A DNA stretch of 64,000 bases, from positions 21,860,001 to 21,924,000 of the forward strand of contig CM044314.1 in the NCBI GenBank assembly GCA_024291935.2, in the 5' to 3' direction. The notes under the pieces are model-generated. The model was not told the DNA's origin, did not search any database, and saw only the letters and a program-made list of their open reading frames with translations. Origin of the DNA: Okapia johnstoni. Lineage: Eukaryota; Chordata; Mammalia; Artiodactyla; Giraffidae. The number at the start of each line of letters is the position of its first letter. The first letter of the stretch is position 1. Shown here one piece after another: positions 1 to 13,800 of the stretch. The position numbers were made by a program, and so were the translations under genes.

Positions 1-930
1 TCATGTAATTTTACTTATAAACCCCTTAGTCTGGTGATAATTTTATTATGGCATCAATCCTAGAAAGGATAAACGTAATTTGTTTCCTCAAGGGAAGGGA
101 GGTAGAATATTTTTGTTTTTTCTGAAAATTTTCAAGCATCTGGAAAAGCTGAATAAAACCATGCAGTGAATACCCATGTACTCACCACCTAGATTGTGCA
201 GTTGTTCCTAATTTTTTTCAGTCACATAACTTTTCCAGAGGTCAGTCAACTATATCCTGCTGGCTATGAGTGTGTATGTGTGCTCAGTTATGTCCGACTC
301 TTTGCACGCATACAAAGAGTATGTATGTGGGCACTGTAAGCTCACCAGGCTCCTCTGTCTATGGAATTTTCCAGGCAAGAATACTGCATTGGATTGCCAT
401 TTCCTACTTTGGGGATCTTCCCGACCCAGGGGTCAAACCCATGTCTCTTGCGTCCCCTGCATTGGCAGGTGGATTCTTTACCACCACACCACCTGGGAGG
501 CAACCTGGATACTTGTAAAGTTTTATTAGAACACAGCCAACACACATTTATTTAAGTATTATCTGTGGCTGCTTTTGAACTAGAATGGCATTTGAGAGTT
601 GTAATATGGGTATGCTCATTAGCTTAAAATATTTACTCTCTGGCCCTTTAAGGAAGTTTGCTGACCCCAATCTATCCATCAGTTTATCCAATGTCAATTT
701 ATTTGTATTTTATTTCTGCTGCATTTCAAAGTAACTTGCAGACATCAGTATATTTTACCACCAAGCATGCATATCATTAGAGTTCAATATTTGTGATTCT
801 TATTTTCCTTTGGTGGCAAAATACACATTTAATGACATGCACAGATCTTAAGTGTATCATTTTAAGAGTTCTGGCAAATATATAACTTTGTAACCCAAAC
901 TTCTGGCTGTGTAGAACATAATCAGCACCT
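1..930 (+). repeat. Ancient L1 (L1M-type) 3' sequence, interrupted by a SINE
   Basis: Stretches such as GAATACCCATGTACTCACCA and AGATCTTAAGTGTATCATTT are typical of old mammalian L1M 3' ends. The two parts (1-265 and about 650-910) sit on either side of a Bov-tA insertion. The family subtype was not assigned. Confidence 0.6.
270..503 (-). mobile_element. Bov-tA SINE
   Basis: It reads in reverse: TGTGTGCTCAGTTATGTCCG at the left, ending CCACCACACCACCTGGGAGG, the reverse complement of the tRNA-Glu-derived head. It lies inside old L1 sequence. Confidence 0.88.
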
Positions 931-2639
931 TTGAAATTCCAGCGCCTTCCCATCCCAGTCAGTCCCTGCTGCTACTTGCAGACAACCAAGGTTCTGATTT
1001 TTTTTTCCTGCCATAGACTGTTTTTTCCTGTTCTAGAACTTAATATAAATGAAATCTTAGTTTGTTGGTGGAGGTGGGAGTTTTTTAAAGCTGAAAATTC
1101 TAAAATTCTAAATGCTGTTTCTCATGTGGATTATTTTATATGGGCTGCTGAATGGTATAGTCAGCAGTTTCCTAAATAGCCTTCTCATAGGTATAGCAGA
1201 AGTAAGTCTTAGTGAGTTTCATAGTGACCTTAATTAAAAGCCACAAATTTAAAATGTGTGAATGCAGTTAATTTAGTCCAAGTATACAGTGGCTGAGGCA
1301 CCAGTTGACAACACGTCCTTGAACCTAGTATTTCTTTTTCATGCAGTATCCCCAGGACTGCCAGCAATGGCACTGCTGGGAGCAAGCTGAAAGTGCAGGT
1401 TCTGGGAACACCTCTGATGTGGTACACTTAGAACCACTTGGTATGGGATGAGCAGTAGGTGTTTTTAACAAGCACATGGTGGGACTTTTGGTTTTGTTTT
1501 GTCCTTGTTTTTCACTTTTTGTGGTGGAATGTTTAAAACCTAGTCAAAAGTAGAATAAGATGAAGACTGCCACCATATGCCCATTACCCAGCTCCATCAG
1601 TTACCAGCATTTTGCCAGTCCTGTTGCATCTGGAACTCTGTTTTTTTCCCCTGAAGTACTTGTAGACATCATGTCATTTAACCTGTAAATACATCAGTCA
1701 GTATTTCTAATTGATAGTGATTTTACTTTTAATTGAACCATTCTGCCATTCTCCCTTCTAATAATAATAATGATTATTTTTTTGTTAGCATCTTGTATCC
1801 AGTCTGTATTTAAATTTCTTTCCCAAAGATTTTGGTAATTTTTTTCATTTCAGGATCATACATCACATGTATGAGTAATTCTTCAGTGTATCAAAGCTTA
1901 GGATCACTGCCTTCTTAGGTATTCCTCCTTCAAAGTTACTTTGCTCAGCGTCTGTTTGGGAAAGGTCTGCAGTGTTGGCTTTTCCAGAAAAGTCAGGAAA
2001 GTGCTTGGCCAACCTCTGATTCTGAAAAATGTAGCTTCTTGGGGAGCCTGCAGGGAAGCATGTGAGCTACTAACTGAATGTTCTAGACCTCCAGCCAAAG
2101 GTAAAAGCAAGAAAAGTGAGGGAACTACCTTTGAGGCTATATAAGGTGGCTCTTTTGCAGCTAGATTCAAGTTGGACCTTTTAGATGGAATTGTATATGA
2201 AGTTCAAGACAATTTGGCAAGAAGTAGGGGCCCTCAATCAGATGATATTTTTAAGTAGTTTGAGGTTGTTAGATTGTAAGGTTGGTTATTGGGTTGTTGG
2301 ATTTTGGTAGTATTGAAAGGATGTTTTGGCTACAGATCCCAGTAATGCCCAGATACTGACATGTCCATCATCTCCTTTTTGATATCAATAATGGAACCAT
2401 TCTTACCAGAAAAAGTAAAAATTAGCTGAGAGGAATTCAGAGTTTCTCTTTTTTATTGTTAGATTAGCCAGTACCAAATATCCTACAAGAGGCTTTCTTG
2501 CCAGAACACAACTTAAAGGCCTTTGGTGACTTATGTCTATTCTGGAGCCCAGGTTTGGCTTCCAACTGGCTGATCAGATTAATGAGGAGGTGAATGCTTT
2601 TACCAGCAGCATAGGGAAGAGTAGCTTTGGCCACCTACC

Positions 2640-3900
2640 GGTGTCTTTAAGATGTGTTTCTGGTAGACAGCTTACAGTCGGAGCTTTCTGTTTAAGCCAG
2701 GCTGAGTGGGGTGCTTTGTTCATTCATGTTTAATGCTTTTGTTACTGTGGTTGGATTTACTGCTGTTACTATTTTTTTTTTTCTGATTCTTTCATGCCTT
2801 AATTTATTCCTCTGTTCCTCTTTAACTGTTTTCTTTTATGTTAAATAAGTATATAGTACCATTTTGATTCCTTTGATTTTTTTTCCTTTACTTTTAAAAA
2901 CTAATTTTCTTAAAAGTAAGAAAAGTAGTTGCTTATAAATAAATAAATCAAGCAACAAATTCAGTCCTTATTTACCTAAAAACATCTATATTTTAGATTC
3001 ATTTTTTGAAGGATATTTTCACTGGATATAGAATTCTTGATTGACAGGTTTTCCCCCTCCCTTCTTTGAATGTCATTCCATTGCCCTCCTGCCTCCATTG
3101 TTGCCAGTGAGATGTCAAATATTACTTGTCTTCTTGTTCCACTTTCTATGACGAGTTGTTTTTCCCTTGCTGTTTTTGTTTTGACCTTCAGCAGTTTGAC
3201 TATGATGTGTCTGTGTGGGAATATCTGTATACATCCTACCTGTGGTTGAGTAATACTTATCCTATTATAAGTTTTTCAGTTAAAATATTCATTGAATTTG
3301 GGAAGTTTAGGGCCATTATTTCTTCAAAATATTTTGTCTTTTCTCTTTGCTCTCCTGGCATTCTCATTTTACATATATTAGGATATTTGTTGTTGCCCCA
3401 CAGGTCTCTGGAGGCTCTTTTAAAATCTTTTCTTTAAATTGAATGATTTCTGTTGATTTATCTTTAAGTTCATTGATTTTTCTACCATCTCAAATCTTCT
3501 TTTGAGCCTCTCTCCTTTATTATTTGTATTTATTGAAATTCTGGGTTTATATCGAGTCTCACAGTTGCCTTCATTTCTTGGTCAGCTGAGGGCACTCAAA
3601 AGACAGTTTCTGATAACTTCCTTTTTTCTTTAGGGTGAGTTACACTTTCTTGTTTCTTTGAAAGTTTCACAATTTTTTGTTGAATACTGACTTTTAGTTA
3701 ATACATTGTAGCAACTGGGTATTTGATTTTTTCCTTCTGAAAGTAGTGATTGTGATGGGGTGTTTTTTGTCTTGTTTTGTTTTGTTTAAGGAACAGCCTG
3801 GTCTGAATCTGGTGGCTGCCTTCCCCACAGTGTGTGGTTGCTGATGTCTCTGCTTAGTTGTTTTTTTATTGTTTTTGTTTTTGGGTCGTCTTTCCAGGAG
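2640..3900 (+). repeat. Ancient L1 relic
   Basis: It contains diagnostic strings such as GGATATAGAATTCTTGATTG, CAGTTTGACTATGATGTGTC and GGGAAGTTTAGGGCCATTAT, long known from old mammalian L1 elements. It is heavily diverged and without an open frame. Confidence 0.65.
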
Positions 3901-4652
3901 GCAACCCTGTGTCTACGCAGTACTTTTAAAAACATGTACCAAAATTAAGGAGGGTGGGTAAAATATATTTGGAAAAATACTGATGGTTGCTGAAGCCAGA
4001 CAATGAATGAGTACATGGGTTTGTTGTTATACATTCTCTTTTATTTGGTGTGTGTTTAGAAGTTGTCCTAATTAAAAAGTTGGGGGAAAGTAGGCACAAA
4101 TTAACTATTCCCTTGGAACAGGAACAAGGTGGGAAATAGAGCAGAACCACAGTGTGCAGTGAAAGTGTTCAGAGCAATGATCGTGATCATGTATTTACTC
4201 TGCAGGGAATTTAGGAACATACGTCTAGAAAACTCAAGAGAATCAACTGGAAATATTGCTAGGATCTTATATAAGGGCCTTTTAAGATAGTGAGGTATAA
4301 GTTATACATATATATACATGAGGTAGAAGGAAGCCCGTGGCCAACTTCTGGAAAGGCAGGGTCAGCTGAAAATGGTGGAGTAAAAGGGGCTTCTTAAGTA
4401 CACGCTACCTGGAAAAGCTCATCAAAAAATGAGACCCAAACACATCATCAGACTTAGCTGAAAAATGTAGGAGGTTTGATTAGGGGGATAGGAAACTGGT
4501 TCTCTCAGGGACAGTTTGATGGGGACGAGGAAGGTTGTGGGGATGGGTGGGCGGCACAGGAAGCCCCTGAGACAGATCTGCAGCAAGCCTGCCTCTGGAG
4601 CCTGGCAGGCGGCAAGTGGCAGTCTGAGCCGTGTGTCCCTACTGTGTTGCAG

Positions 4653-4819
4653 TTGGGGCAGTGCCCGTCCTCTCCAAAGACTCCATGTCAGGGAAGAAGG
4701 GCCACCGCCTTGCCCAGGTGAAGACCCCGCACAACCCGTTAGACTCCACTTCCCCAATGACGAAGAAGGGGAAGCAGAGGGAGGTCCCCAAGGCCAAGAA
4801 GCCAACCCCACTGAAGAAG
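4653..4819 (+). CDS. SECISBP2: SECISBP2 exon: end of Sec-incorporation region
   Basis: The acceptor is TTGCAG ending at 4652 and the donor is GTGTGT at 4820. It begins with two bases that finish a codon started upstream, then reads GAVPVLSKD and on to KKPTPLKK. It is rich in Lys and holds the conserved KTPHNPLDS stretch. It is the first SECISBP2 exon seen in the window. Confidence 0.95.
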
Positions 4820-7800
4820 GTGTGTGGCATTTTGTTTGAAATTGGGCGCGAGTAAGACTCTGCTGTATCCGTTCTACTTCTTCCGACTCTTAGGTTTTTA
4901 GATTTTTAACATTTACTCTGATTTGAAGCTGCTCTTAATCAAGATGCATGCACGATTCTCTGAAAGATGATCCCTCGCTCTCCCCTCATGGTGTGCAGAG
5001 CGCCTCAGCTGCTGGAGGGGGAGGCCTTATTTATTTATTCATTTCATACTTTGGAGTGACATGGACAGAAATCCAGAAATGGGGGGAAGTCTGTTCTCAT
5101 TTTCATTCTTTACCCTCATCCTACCCTGAGGCGTTGTGTCTGATGCTCTGATTTGGTAAATATTGGACACTTCCTGCCACACGTCTTTGATTTAACTCTC
5201 AAAGCAGCCTGTGGGGTATGGTGAGTCTCAGATGGAGGAAGGCGTGTCTTGCCTAGGGCCAGATTGAGCTGTACAGTTGCATCAGAGCCCAGGTTTCACG
5301 TGCACTGCTGTTTCCCCAGGGGAGCCTGCTGTTCCTGGGCCATGGGTGAGAGGGAGGGGGCAGGCAGCTGGAGGAGTAAGGGCACAAATAGGTACAGTGC
5401 CAGCCAACTCAATGCAGGTGGCTTATTTCACAGAAGAGCTTATTTTCAAATGCGAGTGTTTAGGTGTTTCAATCGTTTATTTAACTCTAAAGATTATTTT
5501 GAAAGAACGGCAAGAGAGAAAGCAGCAGCGTCTCCAGGAAAATGCTCTGAGCCCAGCGTTTCCCAGTGCCGATGTGCAGGATGTGCAAGATGAAGAGAGC
5601 GGCAGTGACGACCAGGTCCTCAGGCCACCTGACGTGTTAGGTATTGAGTTCCGTTGGTTTGCATCTTAAAGAATCCCTCGGCGGGAGTAGCCGTGTACAC
5701 AGCCAATTGTCTGGCCTTTGCCCAGCCCCGATCCCTATGTGGTAAAAGCAAGTGGGCCTTGGGCCTTTTGGGCCTTGGGCCTTGGGAATGCAGACGTGTT
5801 TCAGTGTCCTAACTTGACAGTAAGAGGACATCCCTGTGAACAAGTGGAGCTTCTGGTGCCTCTGCTTCTCGGGGCTGTGAGAGACAAAGGGATGAGGCCC
5901 CTGAGCTCGATCTGTGTGATACTGGATGGTCCTTGCAGTTTGAAATTGCCATGAGAATTAACACCGTTAACTGCAAAGGTGCTTGCCCACAAGTGTGTGA
6001 GACATGGTGTCATTCCAAAAAAATGGGTTAAGTAAGCTTTTTATTGAATTACCCTTTTGGAACAGTACACAGATCATACCCAGTTCAGAAGCAGAACGGC
6101 CCCTGAGTCCCCATGATTCTGGTCCAAGGCCTCACCCTGTCTGCAGTTCACCCATCAGCTTTCAGGCTTCATTCCAGTGGAATCTTGTGTGTTCTTCTGG
6201 CTGGCAGTATGTCTGTGGCCTATAAAAGTAGTTCCTGATTGTCAGTATGGCATAGCATTCAGGTGTACAAACATTCCAGGTGGCACGTGGGTGTTGTGGG
6301 AGTTTCCACATGGGCTCCGTTAGAAGCAGAGATGCTGTGGCAGCTTGGGGTGTATATAAGAAATGCGAGCACACCTCCTGCTGGCATTTCCCCCTGGTGC
6401 ATCTCCAGCTTGAGTCCACTGCCATCCAGCCTAGAGGCCCCTGCCACACAGGCTGCTCAGGGTTTTATGAGCTACACCCACGGGTGGTGGAGAGGCCAGC
6501 CGCTGAGTCTGGGTGCTCTGGCAACGCTGTCGTGGAGGCACTGTCACATTTCCTGCCCCAGGCCCCTCAGTCTGTGCACCGAGCCCCGCGTGGGGGCCCT
6601 GCTGTGACATCTTTCTCTGAAATTCCAGGGGAAACGAAAGAGTCTGTGTCCTGTGTTCCTGTGGAGGAGAGCAAGTCAGAGGAGCAGCTGGGAGCTGAGC
6701 CCCAAAAGGAGACGGAGGCCTGCCCCAAGATCCACAGCCGGCGGTTCAGGGAGTGAGTGAGCCGGGGCATTGAGCTCACTCTGATCTTGGGCCTCAAGTT
6801 CTTTGCCTGCCATGCTCAGCACAGTAAAGCGGCCAGGCTGGGCCGTGGTGTTTGTGTCCTCCTGGTGGAAGGTGGCTAGGACTTGGTCTTAACACATGCC
6901 AGGGCTACCTAATCTGCTGGCGAGAGGTCTCTGTCCTCGTTCCGTGATCCCAGAGGTGCCCTTGAATCCACATTTGTGATTGGGAACGGGTAGTAAGGTG
7001 ACAGCTCATGATCTGAAGTCCCTTTCTGTGTGTAATTTCTTAGGTTGCTCTGCCTCTTTCCCTCCCACTTTTCCTCAGGGTAGACCCTGCAGATGTTTGT
7101 CTTCACGAGGAGAGGTGCCTGGGAGTGGTTGCCCTGGGGATGTGGGGCCCAGAAGTCTTTGTCCCTTGTGGTTGGGGTTAGGGAGGATGCCTCCATCCAT
7201 ATCTTTTATAAAATTCTGTCAGTCAGGAATCCCACCTTTTTGACTGGCATTACTTATCAAAGCATGATTTCTTGAGAGGAGCTGAACTGCCCACACCTCA
7301 TCTGAGGTGTGCCAGGAGCAGCATGCCAGAGTATCGCAGCCAGAGGAAAGGTGACCATGTCTAATGTTCCTTTCAGCTACTGCAGCCAAATGCTCAGTAA
7401 AGAAGTTGACGCCTGTGTTACGGACCTGCTGAAAGAGCTGGTTCGTTTCCAAGATCGTATGTACCAGAAAGATCCAGTCAAGGCTAAGGCCAAACGCCGA
7501 CTTGTGTTGGGGCTGAGGGAAGTCCTCAAACATCTGAAGCTCAGAAAGTTGAAATGCATCATCATCTCTCCAAACTGTGAGAAGATACAGTCGAAAGGTA
7601 AGGGTGCTGTGTGGTCCCTGGTGTGTGGCTCCTGCAGTACACGCCCTCTGGCCACCACACGCCCGTCAGCCACTTGGGGTTGGGGACCTTGGAAGTGCAG
7701 TTTGTTTCATTTTCTTTTAGTTGAGGTTTTTTTTAATTTATTTTTAATTGGAGGATAATTGCTTTACAGTTTTGTGTCACACATCAACGTGAATCAGCCA

Positions 7801-10800
7801 TAGGTATACGTATGTCCCCTCCCTCTTGAACCTCCCTCCCACCTCCCACCCCACCCCACCCCACCCCATCCCATCCCACCAGTCTAGATTGTCACAGAGC
7901 ACCGGGTTGAGCTCCCGACTTCATACAACAAATCCCCACTGGCTGTCTGTTGTACATATTTGTTTCCAAAGTTTGCTGGATCACCAAGTGATCATTCTGA
8001 GCAGCTGGGCCCCTGCGGTCTTCACCACATGGTTCTGGCTGGCCCATGCGGACCAGAGAGGGTTTATCACCCTCGTGCAGCAGGCTGGGTGCAGTGCTGC
8101 TTTCCTCTGGAGCTTTGGGGGGTGGTCCCTCACACCACAGAGATTTCGTGACTGGCAGCTAGGCAGTCCCTGCACTGGGCCTTTCCTCAGTGTGTGACTA
8201 ACTCATCTGTCCACTTACTAAAGGTGTGGGTTTGTCCAAGCCCTTGGCCATCCTACTGATGCTGGAATGTTGGTTCTCTTTTTTGGCATGTGATGTGCTG
8301 GGTGAGGTGACCAACAGACGGATATCTGACATCTCCCTGGCCCTCAGCTGACCCACTTTGTGGCCTCCTGGGGATGCGCAGTAGAGGGGCTGTTAGGAGC
8401 AGGATGCCGTCACTCAGACGCCGGTCCTCCATCTTGGTCTCAACATTCAGACCCTGCTCTGGTCCCATTGCTCTCTCCCGCGGTGTAGAGTTCCGCTTGG
8501 CTGGAACAGCGCTTTCAGAGAACCAGTCCAAATCCCAGTGCTGAATCTTTCCAGTTGCTGTTTCCAGTCTGAACACTTGAGGTTTCCTGACTTGCCTGCA
8601 GCATCCAGGGGCCCTTGGGCAGCACCTGGACCTGCTCATGGCCAGCCCCATGGACTCATCCCAGTCCAAGCTGGAGGCAGATCCAATTCCTGCCATCAGA
8701 AAGGGCTCTCAGGTTTGTCCCTTTGGTTGTACACTGGCAGTGTCCGGACCACAATCCCATGGCAGACGCTGGGCTTTACACGAATCACCCCTCAAGCTCT
8801 CAACCAGCTTCTTGAACCCTCTTCTTAAAGTAGTGGGTGCTTCGGGCATTCTGCAGCTCCTCCTCTGGGGCCATTCTAGCCCTGCCTCCCATGCAGCTGT
8901 CATCCTGGGGATGTCTTCTGGTGGCTGTGGTGTTTGTTGGCTCTCACATACTCCCTTGTCTTGGGGTGTGTGCATCCCCCCGTCAGTGGCTTATGAGAAA
9001 AAATGGCAGGGCATCTAGAAGATGGTGCTTGAAATCCAGTCTTTCCAATTTCTGACCTTTATTTCTTTTCTCCCTTCTCTCTGGAAGCCTTGTGGGAACG
9101 TCCCTGTGCCCAGGGTTCTGAGAGGTGGGACGGCTTACAGGCAGTGTGCTCAGTTCGGGACATGCTGCTGGGTTTGTGCTCTGAACCTCCCCATTGCTCC
9201 TCTCTCGGCTCCCCCTAGAGCCGTGCTGCTCAGATGCTGGGTCTCCTCACTGTCCTCCACCTGTTAGTTTCCTTCTTCTTTTCAGCTCTTCAGTTCTGTT
9301 TTCTGTAAGGATTCCTCAGTTATGCTTCTTAATCTTTCATTTCTGCTGTTATTTTTAATTTCTGGGAGCTATTTTTATTGTTCTCCAAAGTTCCTGTGTT
9401 GGTAGCTGTTGCTTCGTGGATGCATTTCCTCCCTGAGAATCATAGTGATGTGAGGGTCCCTTCTCCCTGCACAGCCTCCCTGCCCAGGTGGTTTGCTTTT
9501 TGGGCTCATGGTGGAGGTTTCTGCAGATGCCCAGGTCTGCTTGTCTGTTTGTCTTTAGCAGCTGCTAAAGCTGGCTAGGGACTTCACTGGTGGCTGAGTG
9601 AATCCCCCTACCAGTGCCAAAGACTTGGGTTCGATCCTGGGTCGGGAAGATCCCCTGGAGTAGGAAATGGCAACCCACTCTAGTATTCTTGCCTGGGGAA
9701 TCCCATGGACAGAGGAGTCTGGCGGGCTACAGTCCAGTGGGTCACAAAAGAGTTGGAGTCAACAAGTGACCAATCAACAACAAAGCTGACTAGAATTCTG
9801 GGGGTGGGGCTAGCACTTAAAGGCTTTGAGCTGCATTTGAGAGCAGTGGTTCTCGTACTGTAGTGAGCATCATAGTCACCTGAGAAGCTGATGAAAACCT
9901 AGATTACAGAGTTTGTCCCTGAGCAGGTCCAGCGGACCCCAAAAGTTGTATTTCCAGTAAGTTCTTAGTTGCTGCTGCTACTTCAAGGACCCCAGGCTAG
10001 AACCTTTGCTGTGGAATGGCAACTGGGCTGCTGCTCTGTTGGAAAGCACTGTACAGGGTGCATCTCTGATGCCACGTTTCCTGGGGAAGAACTCTCTTAC
10101 TTTCTGCTGGGAGTCTGGTGTGAAGGGGTGGAGGCCTTGACCTCTACCCTGTGACCATAGCCTTATCCTGACATTCACAGTTAGAAGTGTGGGCCCAGTG
10201 TCCTGCAGACCTGCTGCCCTGCTGCACCACAGCCCCAGCACCAGGGTGTTGGTTGAGTGAAGCAGGTCTGGACACCAGCTTGCTGTCACCTCTTCTGAAC
10301 TCCACACTGTCTCTCAAATGCCCGATGCTGCCAGTTAGTTGCCGAGCTCTGGGGGATGAATTCTAGGGTATGGATGTTTTCCCACTGGTGCTTCTAGGCG
10401 TTTTCCCACTGGTGGCTTAGGTCAGCTGAGTCACCTGTTTGTGTTTCAATTTCCAAAAGGTTTTTACTCGTCTCAGAGTCTCCTGTGGATTTTCATCTTT
10501 AAAAGACAAACCAAAAACCAGGAATATGTGTATTCAGTTGGTGGTCCACCTTGCTCTTTCTCTAAGCCCCCACTCCTCTGATGGTGCCAGAGAATAGAGC
10601 TGAGAGGGCATCTTAAGGATTTGTTAATGCATTTAAAATACGTTGTTTACTAATTTGTTCCTACCTATTTTTTTTTGTTTCTTTGTTTTTTGCCTTGAGG
10701 CATAAGGAACTTGATTACATGTTCTAGGAATGTTTCTTCCTTGGTAAAGACAGCCAATAGATTGTGGTCGTTTTAAAGGTAAAATTGAGTATTACGGCCT

Positions 10801-13800
10801 GGGATTATGTTGAAATACCATTATTTGCTCAGAGTGGCATTTTGCCTAATAATTCTGAACTTAAACTTTAAATGGGAATTGTTGATCGGATATAGCATTT
10901 ACTTATTTTGTCTTGCTGTGAAACTTGGAGAAGCTGGCACTTGGAGATATTTTTCAGCTCTTACAAGTGACGCTGGCTGGGAACAGGGCTAAGCAAAATC
11001 ATTGAGACTTGGCTGCTGCATTAGGGAAAGCGGTGCAAGCCTGCAGCATCTTCTCCGGGTGGGGAGTCAGGACAGGCTGAATTCTCCAAAACGAGATGCA
11101 ATGACACGTGTAAAGTGTTGTGTCATCTACCAGGGAAGCTCAGTAGAGATGAACACTCAGGATTTTTATTGGGGCTGGTCACAAGGGCGTGCTCTGCCAG
11201 GCAGGTCCCCACATTCCAGACTTGCAGAAGGAAAGCCATTGTTTAGTGTAATCTGCATATGCATTTTGGGAACAGTAGTCACTCTTACCAGATGGGGTCA
11301 CAGGGGCACCCCCAAAGCCCAAGTTCAGGCACCAGCCAAGGGTCAGCCAAGTAAGCTGGCCTTTTTTAGGAGAGCAGCCATCTGGCCAGTCTTGTTATAG
11401 CTCTTTTCTGCACACTGCTCAAATAGCCTCTGTGATCAGTTCCTGAGCTGGGGTGGACACAAAGCTGAGTCATCCTTGAATGAGAGACCACGGAGCTGAC
11501 GTTTAGGAGAGTTGGTCAGTCTCCCGTTGGAAACATCTCACTGTAAGGAACGCAGCTATCGCCTCACCTCTGGTCCTGCCTCCCCTTTTTCCCCACCTGC
11601 CTAGGAGTGAATTTTCTTTAAAGTTCATATCCCCAGAAGTTGCTTCCTCATCACCTTTGATCTCTGCGGGTAGACGTGGGGAGGGGATGGACAGATTAAA
11701 AGGATGTGGGGCTTAACCATTAATTCCCTATTAAATTAGCTGTGGAATGAATTCCCAGTTCCCTCAAAAGCAGTTGTTGTTCAATCATTAAGTCATGTCC
11801 AGCTCTTTGTGACCCCGTGGACTGCAGCACGCCAGGCTTCACTGTCCTTCACTATCTCCCAGAGTTTGCTCAAACTCATGTCCATTGAATCAGTGATGCC
11901 ATCCAACTGTCTCAGTCCACCGTTGCTCCCTTCCCCTCCTGCCCTCAATCTTTCCCAGCATCAGGGTCTTTTCCAGTGAAAATTATGACTCCGGCTCGTC
12001 ATAATCAGGTGCCCAGAGGATGGGAGCTTCAGCTTCAGCATCAGTCCTTCCAGTGAATATTCAGGGTTGATTTCCTTTAGGATTGACTGGTTTGATCTCC
12101 TTGTTCTCAAGGGACTCTCAAGAATCTTCTCCAGCACCATAGTTCGAAAGCATCAATTCTTCAGTACTCAACCTTCTTTATGGTCCAACTTTCTGTATAG
12201 TCCAACTCTCACATCCATACATGACTACTGGAAAAGCTGTAGCTTTGACGCTATGGACCTTTGTTGGCAGAGTGATGTTTCTGCTTCTTAATACCTTGTC
12301 TAGGTTTGTCATAGCTTTTCTTCCAAGGAGTAAGTGTCTTTTAATTTTGTGGCTGCAGTCACCATCCACTTGATTTTGGAGCCCAGAAAATAAAATCTGC
12401 CACTGTTTCCACTTTTTCCCCATATCTATTTGCCATGAAGTGATGGGACCAGATGCCATGATCTTAGTTTTCTGAATGTTGAGTTTTAAGCCAGCTGTTT
12501 TCCTCTCCTCTTTCACCCTCATCAAGAGGCTCTTTAGTTCCTGTTCGCTTTCTGCCATTAGAGGGATACCATCTGCATATCCGAGGTTGGGTGTGCATTT
12601 GAGAATTGTTCTTTTGGAAGAAAATTAGGTAATCATATGTAATTAGGTACCAGGTGATAAGAGATCTTAGGAGATTTTTTTTTTCCTGTAGGTGTTGTGT
12701 GTTCCCTCAGGAGGTGGGCAGTTTGCAGAAGAACTGGGGTGGGGCCACACTGCCTCTAGGGGACACTGCAGCCCCCACAGGCTGGCATGCTGCTTCCTCC
12801 CAGCCTCCCCCGGTCTTCGGGTGATTCTGTTAGCATTTTCTTGTGAGGCGAGACTGAGCATCTTTCCACTGTTTAAGGGCTTGGCATTTTCTGTGAATTG
12901 TTGATTATTTGCCCGTTTGTCTTTCAGTCTTCTATATTCACATATACCTTTTTTTTTTTTTTTAACAATAAGAGCCACTTTGTTTAAGAATTGTGAATGC
13001 TTTTCCAGTTTGTCACGTGCCCATTTTTCTTTAAGCCTCTTTGGCCAACCTCTTTGACAGAGAGTGGGTGTGTATATGTGGATATTTTTAATCTTGTTTG
13101 TATTGCATCTAGGTTTTATGTCATTCTTCAACCTTCCTACTCCAGGATTATTAATTTTTTTTTTTTAATTCGGTTTTGTTCCTTGTTCTTCTATGTTTTC
13201 ACTTTTATTTATTTAAGTAGAATGCATTTCAGTCTGAGATGGATTTTTGCAGAGGCTGACCCCGCTGTCTCTTTGCACATTCTGTGCTTCATGGGACTCT
13301 TGCCAACCTGCTTAAGTGCCACACATTCGGGTGATTTCTGGGCCTTCATTCTGTCACCCTGTATCCCATAATTTATGTTCTTACAGTTCGGTAGCAAGCT
13401 TTAAAATCTGGAAATGCTAGCCTGACATTAATTCCGTTTTTCAAAAGGCCATTCTCATTTTGTGTATTTTGTATTTCTCAAAAAGAGTCCCACTTAGAGT
13501 AAATTACAGTATAAAAAGTTTTAGGTTAACGTAGCATTGACATATGACCATATTGGTTCATTCCATCCAAGAGCATAGATGCCTTTGGCTTAGATTTTCT
13601 TTTGTGTTTCACTAGCATGTTGAGGCTGCTTTGTAAATCGCTCATGTTTCTTGCTACATTTATCCTCACCTGTTGTAGCCTTTGGTTGCACTTGTACGTG
13701 GAATCACCTCTCCCGTTCTGCGTTCTAGCTGGCTGATGTTTGCACATGTATGGGTGGTTTCTGTGTTACTCATGCACAGATGCCCGGATGTGATTCTCTT

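Larger units (their letters stand above)
1..4652 (+). other. SECISBP2 intron (3' part), mostly old L1 relics
   Basis: No exon of the SECISBP2 N-terminal half could be recognised here. It holds ancient L1 3'-type sequence broken by one Bov-tA SINE (1-930), more AT-rich old L1 sequence around 1520-1870, and a longer L1 relic (about 2640-3900). Positions 4150-4650 show nothing recognisable. Confidence 0.7.

Noticed and set aside
6280..6628. Open frame running into the SECISBP2 exon at 6629
   Set aside because: This is intron sequence that happens to be open; the exon has a clear TTCCAG acceptor at 6628.
8253..8696. A 147-codon open frame on the - strand in the large SECISBP2 intron
   Set aside because: No recognised protein similarity or splice context, and composition like the surrounding intron.
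12667..13131. A 154-codon open frame on the - strand
   Set aside because: It lies across probable old L1 sequence with a poly(T) run (Lys-rich product). No family was recognised.
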